Source: Parapedobacter defluvii (lineage in GTDB: Bacteria > Bacteroidota > Bacteroidia > Sphingobacteriales > Sphingobacteriaceae). Taken from it: 64,000 nt of DNA. Below are positions 7,559 to 13,913 of the stretch, one piece after another. Made by a program: the position numbers and the translations under genes. The notes beneath the pieces are model-generated. The model searched no databases. It was not told the DNA's origin and saw nothing but the letters and a program-made list of their open reading frames with translations. Where the stretch lies: positions 37,962 through 101,961 of the forward strand of contig NZ_BMIK01000019.1 in NCBI RefSeq assembly GCF_014642075.1. The letters are read 5' to 3'. Every line of letters begins with the position of its first letter. Positions within the stretch are counted from its first letter, which is position 1.

Positions 7559-7965
7559 CGCACACCCTCCTGTACAATGGTAAGCCATACCGCTTCTCCT
7601 GCTTCCAGTGCGGGGTAGGCGATGTCCTTGAGGCGCTCAAGAGCCACCCGGCTGAATACACCCTTGCCCGGAGCCATCACCTTGGTAACCGGCGCAATGC
7701 ATCCCTGCAGTTCGGCAAGTGCAAAGTTGGCCGGATGGATGAGAATGGCCTCACGCCCCGGCACACCGGTTACAGCCAGCTGGTCGCCGTGCTTGAAGTG
7801 CTCCCGCCGGATAAGCCGGTAGCGCCCTTCGGGAATGCAGCTGATCATCCGCCGGTTATTGCGCCACGGAAGCTCGATGGTTTGGCAGATCTGCTTTTCC
7901 CCGTGCCACAGCACACCGTTGGTACCTTCAGGATGGTAGGTCCGGATGAGTCGTAGCTCGGTCAT
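7555..7965 (-). CDS. DUF5675-family protein
   Basis: A 136-residue protein with the hallmarks of the Bacteroidota/phage family DUF5675: an opening MTELRLIRTY, then TNGVLWHGEKQICQTIELPWRNN, a CIPEGRYRLIRR segment, HPANFALAELQGCIAP, and a C-terminal helix. No signal peptide. The conserved His/Asn/Gly/Cys pattern has the look of an active site or metal site, but no biochemical function is established as far as I know. Its ATG shares one base with the stop of the upstream 251-residue gene (TGATG), and its own stop overlaps the next start, so four genes form one translation-coupled block. Confidence 0.8.
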   Translation of the reverse strand: MTELRLIRTYHPEGTNGVLWHGEKQICQTIELPWRNNRRMISCIPEGRYRLIRREHFKHGDQLAVTGVPGREAILIHPANFALAELQGCIAPVTKVMAPGKGVFSRVALERLKDIAYPALEAGEAVWLTIVQEGVR

Positions 7966-8720
7966 CAGACGGTGAGGTTAATGACAGACATCGGATTGTA
8001 CGCCCCGTTGTTGAGCGGATAAACAGCCCCACGGTCTTCAATGTAGAACGCTACGCCGAATACCACCGCAATGGGCAACCCCGCATCTGCCGGAAGCGGT
8101 AGCGACAACACCGTTTCCTCCACCACCGGTTCTTTAACCGCATGCTGTGCACTCGAGGCCATCGATAACGTAGACTCGCCGTCCTCACTGAAATCCAGCG
8201 CCACGGCGCCCGCAACGAATTGGAAGTGCGTAGCCTCCACAGGTTTGGCCAACCGTACTTTCGGATCAATTGCTGGCACCGTTACCTGCACCTCGCCGCT
8301 TTCGGCATCCACCGTGATAGCGAGCTTGGCAAACAGGGTGTTGGCCAACGAGGTGGCGGAGTTGAAGTTGAAACGATTCAGGATAGCCAGGTTGGCAGGT
8401 TGCACCTGCCCCTCGCCCCTTACGTTTTCAGAGTCGGCCCGCACCACCCGTACCATCCGGCTGCCCAGCCGGTTAGGCATACCCGGATCATAGGTAAAGA
8501 GGATGAGCGGCCGCAAGGCATCGCGCAGGTGCTTCGCCGCCCGCGAAGCCGTACGGAAATCCGCATTGTTTTCGCGCGTACGCTGGTACTTCGGGTCCGT
8601 GGCAATGCGCTGGGCAGTTACACCGCCCTTTTCACGTACCTGATGCCCATTCTTCGTTTTGTAAAAGGTCAAATCCCCGATTCTTCCTTTTAATTTTAAG
8701 AAACTGTCTTGTTGTGCCAT
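7965..8720 (-). CDS. 251-residue conserved Bacteroidota protein, cassette gene 1
   Basis: No signal peptide. The N-terminal 60 residues carry a basic, strongly patterned block: KGRIGDLTFYKTKNGHQVRE, then KGGVTAQRIATDPKYQRTREN. I recognise this as typical of a widespread but unnamed Bacteroidota protein often found next to DUF5675. The middle and C-terminal parts are rich in alternating beta-strand sequence (AKLAITVDAESGEVQVTVPA, THFQFVAGAVALDF), suggesting a structural or tail-like beta domain. It starts the four-gene cassette; a near-match to the -7 consensus (GAACTTTG, minus strand, 8742-8749) lies about 22 bases before the ATG. Function unknown. Confidence 0.75.
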   Translation of the reverse strand: MAQQDSFLKLKGRIGDLTFYKTKNGHQVREKGGVTAQRIATDPKYQRTRENNADFRTASRAAKHLRDALRPLILFTYDPGMPNRLGSRMVRVVRADSENVRGEGQVQPANLAILNRFNFNSATSLANTLFAKLAITVDAESGEVQVTVPAIDPKVRLAKPVEATHFQFVAGAVALDFSEDGESTLSMASSAQHAVKEPVVEETVLSLPLPADAGLPIAVVFGVAFYIEDRGAVYPLNNGAYNPMSVINLTV

Positions 8721-9118
8721 GATATGACTTTTTTAACAACCCGACAAAGTTCCGGACTGTGAATTTGGCGCATGTCGCCCCATGCCGCATGTGGCGCAAT
8801 TGGCGTTATTGCCGTAAGGACACCCAATTGTCGCTTTTGTCGCTTGGATGGTTTAAGCACCACGCTTATATTTGTGAATAGTAAACCGTCATATCCGGGG
8901 AATAAGCCCCCCCTTGGCCGTAGCCCATTCGCCCCCTATCCGCCCCTGCGCCGCATATGCGTCGCTATATATTCGCTAAAAAGCGGCAAAAGCGGCAGGT
9001 TAGCGATACGTAAGCGTAGGGAAGGCGGCAAAACGGGGGTGGGAGGCACCTTTGACACCCGCACGGCATTTGATCAACGGCTCACCGGCTTTTGGCCGGG
9101 GCCTAAATCTTTCTAACC
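8721..9118. other. 398-base region between the cassette and a small HTH gene
   Basis: This gap contains a plus-strand frame of 114 codons (8772-9116), but its composition (many Arg, Pro, Cys; no recognisable motif) does not look like protein. What it does hold is GC-rich repeated sequence: GGCGCA/TGTCGC-type words around 8765-8800, an imperfect inverted repeat at 8829-8997, and a CCGGC...GCCGG dyad about 20-35 bases before the HTH gene. It most likely carries the divergent promoters and operators. Confidence 0.5.
8829..8997. repeat. Imperfect inverted repeat made of tandem 9-base units
   Basis: The left arm TGTCGCTTTTGTCGCTT (8829-8845) is the reverse complement, at 15 of 17 positions, of the right arm AAGCGGCAAAAGCGGCA (8981-8997). 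Each arm is itself a tandem repeat of an 8-base word (AAGCGRCA) at 9-base spacing. Such arms, 135 bases apart and between divergent genes, fit protein-binding sites, possibly for the HTH protein encoded at 9119. Confidence 0.5.
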
Positions 9119-9319
9119 ATGAAGAACACAAAAGTTGTGATAAACGCACACGAAATAAGCATCATTCTAGGCGTAAGCATACGTCAGGCGCAACGACACA
9201 GGCGGCTGATATTAAAGGAACTGGGTAAAAAAAGCAACCAGGCAGTCACTTACGAAGAGTTTTCCGAGTATTCGGGTATTCCGCTGGAAATCGTATTAAA
9301 GGCATGCTTCGGCCGCTAA
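9119..9319 (+). CDS. Small helix-turn-helix protein
   Basis: A 66-residue basic protein. Residues about 10-32 read as an HTH: HEISIILGVSIRQAQRHRRL, where the recognition helix follows GVS. A second helical element (YEEFSEYSGIPLEIV) completes the domain, as in short Bacteroidota DNA-binding proteins that occur beside mobile or phage-like modules. It is divergent from the four-gene cassette, and the repeats between them are candidate targets. No ligand or dimerisation domain is present. Confidence 0.7.
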   Translation: MKNTKVVINAHEISIILGVSIRQAQRHRRLILKELGKKSNQAVTYEEFSEYSGIPLEIVLKACFGR

Positions 9320-9445
9320 CGTGTAGTTGACCTTGCGCGTGTTTAGTCTCTCGCTGAAGTAACTTTTCCATTTAATAGAGTCAGCGCGTATTCAGACAGT
9401 TACGCGGCAGCCTGGAGCTGCGGACTGGAACGATTGAATCGGAAA

Positions 9446-9468
9446 CCGGAAATCTCCTTGATTTCCGG
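9446..9468. repeat. Perfect 9-bp hairpin in a gene-free gap
   Basis: CCGGAAATC (9446-9454) and GATTTCCGG (9460-9468) pair perfectly around TCCTT. It lies in the 233-base gap 9320-9552, which otherwise shows no gene I can support. There is no T-run next to it, so it is not a standard terminator; a binding site, or the remnant of a mobile-element end, is possible. Confidence 0.45.
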
Positions 9469-9552
9469 TATTGCCAACACGATGCCGGCATCGCCTGGAA
9501 GATGCTCACCCTTATGTTTAGCAACTGGGGAGCGTTAGCGTAAATTTGTTTG

Positions 9553-10155
9553 CTATCTGTTTGATGCGTAAAACTCCCCATCGATTACAAGGGGCGTTTC
9601 CAAGTTAACGACATTTCCCTGGGGCGTCGAGTAAGGTAATAATCCCCGAGCCATTACGCCGTGAAATGTTCCCTTAATGTAAGTTGAGGTAACCTCTTTC
9701 AAAATAACGTGAGCTGAACCGGTTTGAAACGAGTCGTTCATCACAAAAACATACTGGCCCGCCAGCGCTTCGTTGAGATAGTGTAAATCTATTTGATCTT
9801 GTTTGTCAGCGCTACCCGTGGTTTCGTCTGGCTCGAAAGTGTTTTCGTATTTTTTGTTTGGTTTCCAGGAGTCGTACACAAAACAATTCAGGGAAAGCGC
9901 CTCTTTTCCTTTCATACTCCCACTACCTGCCACCGTTAAACTGAACTGTTGGTAATCGATAGTCTCATCGGGAGCTTCACTCAGCAACGCCGTTACGCCC
10001 GACTTATACTCAACACGCTCGCCATTGACGGTCATCGTCACATAATAACCATCTTCGTCGTCCTCAATCTCCGGCAATTCATTTTTTGCACAAGCCGATA
10101 TGACCAAAACCCATGCGATCAGCGCAAGTTTGTTCCATAACAAAAAAGTCTTCAT
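9553..10155 (-). CDS. Lipoprotein of unknown function
   Basis: I start at the ATG at 10155 (MKTFLLWNKLALIAWVLVIS, lipobox ISAC), preceded by AAAAGGAAG; in-frame ATGs 7 and 17 codons upstream exist but would add a hydrophilic leader in front of the signal peptide. The mature protein is acidic just after the Cys (ELPEIEDDEDG), then predicted beta-rich: YYVTMTVNGERVEYKSG, a LHYLNEALAGQYVFVMND stretch, and VILKEVTSTYIKGTFHG. This last element is a pattern seen in Bacteroidota lipoproteins with DUF6252- or DUF5025-like folds. It lies behind PUL A but a terminator separates them, so it is probably its own unit. Confidence 0.7.
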   Translation of the reverse strand: MKTFLLWNKLALIAWVLVISACAKNELPEIEDDEDGYYVTMTVNGERVEYKSGVTALLSEAPDETIDYQQFSLTVAGSGSMKGKEALSLNCFVYDSWKPNKKYENTFEPDETTGSADKQDQIDLHYLNEALAGQYVFVMNDSFQTGSAHVILKEVTSTYIKGTFHGVMARGLLPYSTPQGNVVNLETPLVIDGEFYASNR

Positions 10156-10302
10156 TGTTGCGATCTTCCTTTTCATTTCATTAAGTTGTTTTAGTAGACC
10201 CGACAAATCTAACGGCGTTTCCCGTCAAATGAAATACTCAATAGTGAGTATTTTAGACAGTTTTTTCATCACAGCCCGCAGACACCGGGCCGCAGATTCA
10301 GG

Positions 10303-10329
10303 TAAAAGAGGCTGTCAAAAGAGACAGCC
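10303..10329 (-). terminator. Terminator of the PUL A operon
   Basis: On the minus strand GGCTGTC (10329-10323) pairs with GACAGCC (10316-10310) around a 6-base loop and is followed by TCTTTTA. It lies 24 bases after the stop of the GxGYxYP gene. A similar GAGGCTGTC...CAGCC element ends the window at 63919. Confidence 0.75.
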
Positions 10330-10352
10330 CCTCCAGGCGACCGCAGTACGCG

Positions 10353-12254
10353 CTAATAAAAAGTCTTCAGGTACTGCTCCGTTTGCTCCGGCTTGTAGTG
10401 CATACGGATACGCCAGATCAGTTCCTGCGGATTGATAACCTCAAATTCGTCGCCCAGGTGATTTTTCATCAGTTTAGCGGCAGATGCCCCATTCAAATCC
10501 CCGTCGGTATTTTCGCCGGTCAGGTCGGTACGGTTACCTGTATCCCGGAATTTACTCCATGCGTGCACACTGATTAGGGAAAAATCGTTGTCGGCTTCCT
10601 GTGTCAACTGCTGCGCAATGTAGGCAGGGGTGCCTTCCCGTTCGTTATTATAAGAGCCGAAGTTCCACAGCGAGTAACGCGCCGTTACCACCGGAATTTC
10701 AAAACCGGCGCTGTTCTTTAGCCAAAATATTTCCCCGGCTCCGCCCGCGTAAGGCGAATATTGAAGTGCCACGATGCCTTCAAGCTGGTCGTTGGCATCA
10801 ATAAACGCCTGGTAACCGGCCATCGCATCGGCAGAGGTTACGTCTTTGGCCATCAGACCGAGCAGCTTGACACGGTGCTGGCGCATGCTGTTGGCCACGC
10901 GGTCGGCAAGTTTGGCAAGCAGCTCCGTCCGGTTGCCTTCACGCCCGTAATTATCCGCATACTGGTAGCCCCCACCCAATGCCTCAATCAGTGTGGCATC
11001 ACGGTGCTGAGATCCGATGATGTGATTAAACTGTGCAGGTGCCATCTGATTGAGGTTAGACACCGGTATGCCAAATCCCATTTTCATTTCAGCTACATCG
11101 CCGTTCTCATAAAACCCGCCTACAAAATCATTCATCATCCACTGGATATTGTCGCCATCCGAAAGGTAAAACGAAACGAATTTTTTGTTTTTCTCCCAAT
11201 CAATAAACTGTGGATTTACCACCTTGGCCAAAACCGGCTGCTGACGCTCGCGGTATGCGAGGGAGGTAAGCGGCAGGTTGTAGCTCCAGTCATTGGGTAC
11301 CCATACGTGTCCCGTGATGGACGCTCTATTGACAAAAACCTCCTCATCTACGCCCTGCTCCCACCCGTAAATCGGGGCGCCGGGCTCCAGCCACTTCAAG
11401 ATCTCTTCAAAAAGAGGGAGGTTCTGCCCGGCACCGGGGTTGTTATACTCCTTATTGATATTGACCACGAATAGGTTATGCATGATCGCGAAATCGCGCA
11501 GCTCGCCCGTCTGCACGGGCATAACAACCAGTGCCTTGTTGCTTACCTGCCCTTTAAACTCCTGCCAGGCGTCTGCGGTGGTTTTCGTACGCGCATCGTA
11601 CACCATGGCATAACCTGCATTGTCGTAATTGGCGCGGTCCCGCACGTCCACGATGATGCCGTTATGGACGGATGCCGCCACGGAGGCGACAATACCGCTT
11701 TCGGGATTATTCGTCACATCGGTAAGGACGTAGCCATCAAAAAGATCTTTGAGCTGTAAGGCAATACCGTCTGACGGTCCGTAGTTATTGCGTGCCAGTT
11801 CAATACCACTTTGCATACCCTGCTCACTGATCCCGAGGTCACTCAGGGCTTGCTTGGAGAGGCTATAGGACGAACGCCCGGCATGGTCATGCAGCCACAC
11901 ACCCACCTCGCTGCGGCCCTGCTGTACAGCACGGTTAGCCAACCCGGCGAGCGACTGGCAGAGCAGGTGGTACTGCAACCCGCGTATTTCTTCCGTCTCG
12001 CCGATGTTGTTCCGGCTGCCCACGTTGAGTACCTCCACGCAGTTCCAGTAACGTTTGGGCTTTACGGTCATCTCCGGCAGATTGTATTGCCCGTTATCTC
12101 CAATGGGGTCAACTAATTCTTCATATAAGCCGGGGAGCTGTTCATCCAGTCCTTGGTTGATTTTTGGTGAATTGTACTTGCTGCAGCCTGCAACATTGAC
12201 GCAGGCCACTAATAAGAGGGTCTTGAAAAACATAGTTTTTGTTGTCATGATCAT
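10353..12254 (-). CDS. GxGYxYP-domain lipoprotein
   Basis: A 633-residue lipoprotein (signal MFFKTLLLVACVNVAGC). The motif GGGYQYADNYG at about residues 427-437 is the name-giving signature of the GxGYxYP family, presumed carbohydrate-active enzymes found in Bacteroidota PULs. Further family-like features are the FYLSDGDNIQWMMNDF block (around 360) and the SVHAWSKFRDTGN block near the C-terminus. The substrate and catalytic mechanism are not established as far as I know. It is the last gene of the minus-strand unit LamG lipoprotein - SusC - SusD - this gene, and starts 5 bases after the SusD stop, so it is presumably the main periplasmic or surface enzyme of PUL A. Confidence 0.85.
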   Translation of the reverse strand: MIMTTKTMFFKTLLLVACVNVAGCSKYNSPKINQGLDEQLPGLYEELVDPIGDNGQYNLPEMTVKPKRYWNCVEVLNVGSRNNIGETEEIRGLQYHLLCQSLAGLANRAVQQGRSEVGVWLHDHAGRSSYSLSKQALSDLGISEQGMQSGIELARNNYGPSDGIALQLKDLFDGYVLTDVTNNPESGIVASVAASVHNGIIVDVRDRANYDNAGYAMVYDARTKTTADAWQEFKGQVSNKALVVMPVQTGELRDFAIMHNLFVVNINKEYNNPGAGQNLPLFEEILKWLEPGAPIYGWEQGVDEEVFVNRASITGHVWVPNDWSYNLPLTSLAYRERQQPVLAKVVNPQFIDWEKNKKFVSFYLSDGDNIQWMMNDFVGGFYENGDVAEMKMGFGIPVSNLNQMAPAQFNHIIGSQHRDATLIEALGGGYQYADNYGREGNRTELLAKLADRVANSMRQHRVKLLGLMAKDVTSADAMAGYQAFIDANDQLEGIVALQYSPYAGGAGEIFWLKNSAGFEIPVVTARYSLWNFGSYNNEREGTPAYIAQQLTQEADNDFSLISVHAWSKFRDTGNRTDLTGENTDGDLNGASAAKLMKNHLGDEFEVINPQELIWRIRMHYKPEQTEQYLKTFY

Positions 12255-12259
12255 ACGCG

Positions 12260-13906
12260 TTAATATCCCTGATTCTGCTCCAGTCCGTTGGTCTTGTTGA
12301 TCTCGTCCTGTGGGATGGGGCGCAGTAAGTGATTTTCATTGATGTTGTCATACTTCTGAACGAAGATATTTTTCGCCTTGGCCCGCTCAATGAGTTTACC
12401 GGTGCGTTTGAGGTCAAACCAACGGTCGTGCTCGCCCAGTAATTCGCGTGCACGCTCATCCAGCAGGTAGTCCAAATCCACTGTACTTACCTTCAGATGG
12501 TCCTCAAATGCAGCTTGGTCTATTGCTGCCCGCTCGCGCAGTGTGTTGACACGCTCGGTTGCCTGGGCAACTTGCCCCGCACCCAAGTAAGCCTCGGCTG
12601 CAAGGAGATAGGCATCACTCAACCGGAAAATCACGTCTTCACGTGTTCCGGCGGCTCCCCAATCCATTTTGGTATCCTGGAACTTGCGGATGATGGGCAT
12701 GCGGTCAATCGCAGCGCTCAGTACCGGAAGCGCCGTGGATTGCGGATACCAATTATAGTCATCTCCGTTACGGTAGGGGTAATAGTACACCGCCCCCTCG
12801 TCTTCGCCCGATTGGTCGTCCCAACGTGGGAAATAGATTCCCAATGAACCATAATCTGCATGGGAAGGGTTATTGATGTAGAAGTGTCTTTTGAAGGTGG
12901 CGTCATAGCGCGTATCCAGCTCGGAATCCGTAAAGTATTCATGCACGCTGGGGATGATCCAGTACCCCCTGTTCATCGCAGAGTAATCCGATTGGACTCG
13001 GGTAAACATGGCCGGCTCAAGCGCAACGACATTGAACCCAAACAGCGCCTGCTGTGGGTTTCCGCCTCCTTGAAAATTTCGGTCAGAGCCATACTGTATG
13101 GCCCAGATAACCTCACTGTTGTGCTGATTGCTTTCATCGTAGACAGATGCATAACTGGACAGCAGGCGATAATCGCCCTGCTCACGGATGCTGTCAAACA
13201 GCGCAGCCGCTTTCGTGAAATCTGTGACATTACCGAAAGGTTTGTATGCCCGGGTGAGGTATAGCTTTCCCAACAGGAATGTCACGGCTGCATCGTTCAC
13301 TTCTCCGGCCGTTCCGTTACCGAATGCCAATACACCGCGAACGCGTTCCAGATCTTCAATGAGATACGAGTAGATGGTCTCTTCAGGTGTACGGCTCACC
13401 TCGTAAAGCACCTCACGCTGCTCTTCGGTGTAGAAAGGCACAGGGCCGAACGTCTCCACCAGGTAGTAGTAAGCCAGCGCCCGGAAAAAGGTACCCCGGG
13501 CATTCATGCTTGCGTAATCAGTACCGGCAATTTCAGGGGTGCATCGCGCAAGCAGGATGTTGCTCTCCTGGACAATCTTATAGAGGTTGTTCCAGTATCC
13601 GCTCACTACAGGCGCCGTTGAATTGAATGTCTGGTCGTAACCATTAAACATCCGTTCGGTTTCGCTTTCCGTAATGGCCATGTACAGGTCGGTTCCGTAG
13701 TACTGCAATTCGCCGGTATTGAAAACATTCCTGAACTTGGTGTACAGGTCGACAATCAATTTTTGTTGTCCATCCTTGGTTTCGTAAAAATCATCCGTAA
13801 CCACAGATGGTGTGTCTGCATCCAGGTAAGAAGAACATCCCGAATGCAGCAGACCCAATGCAAAACAGAGGGTTAGGAAGGTGAGTGTTTTGATATATTT
13901 GTTCAT
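12260..13906 (-). CDS. SusD/RagB-family lipoprotein (PUL A)
   Basis: 548 residues, signal peptide with lipobox LLHSGC. Family features are visible along the length: SGYWNNLYKIVQESNILLAR and FFRALAYYYLVETFGPVPF in the N-terminal helical half, the FRLSDAYLLAAEAYLGAGQ helix, and the C-terminal ERARELLGEHDRWFDLKRTGKL and LLRPIPQDEI motifs. It would bind the glycan at the cell surface and sit on the SusC encoded 7 bases upstream. Confidence 0.96.
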   Translation of the reverse strand: MNKYIKTLTFLTLCFALGLLHSGCSSYLDADTPSVVTDDFYETKDGQQKLIVDLYTKFRNVFNTGELQYYGTDLYMAITESETERMFNGYDQTFNSTAPVVSGYWNNLYKIVQESNILLARCTPEIAGTDYASMNARGTFFRALAYYYLVETFGPVPFYTEEQREVLYEVSRTPEETIYSYLIEDLERVRGVLAFGNGTAGEVNDAAVTFLLGKLYLTRAYKPFGNVTDFTKAAALFDSIREQGDYRLLSSYASVYDESNQHNSEVIWAIQYGSDRNFQGGGNPQQALFGFNVVALEPAMFTRVQSDYSAMNRGYWIIPSVHEYFTDSELDTRYDATFKRHFYINNPSHADYGSLGIYFPRWDDQSGEDEGAVYYYPYRNGDDYNWYPQSTALPVLSAAIDRMPIIRKFQDTKMDWGAAGTREDVIFRLSDAYLLAAEAYLGAGQVAQATERVNTLRERAAIDQAAFEDHLKVSTVDLDYLLDERARELLGEHDRWFDLKRTGKLIERAKAKNIFVQKYDNINENHLLRPIPQDEINKTNGLEQNQGY

Positions 13907-13913
13907 CGCGGAA

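Noticed and set aside
8772..9116. Plus-strand frame of 114 codons between the cassette and the HTH gene
   Set aside because: Composition is dominated by Arg, Pro, Gly and Cys, no family motif or ribosome-binding site is visible, and the region carries repeats and divergent promoters.
9381..9581. Minus-strand frame of 66 codons beside the lipoprotein gene
   Set aside because: It overlaps the 3' end of the lipoprotein gene in another frame and has no protein-like pattern.
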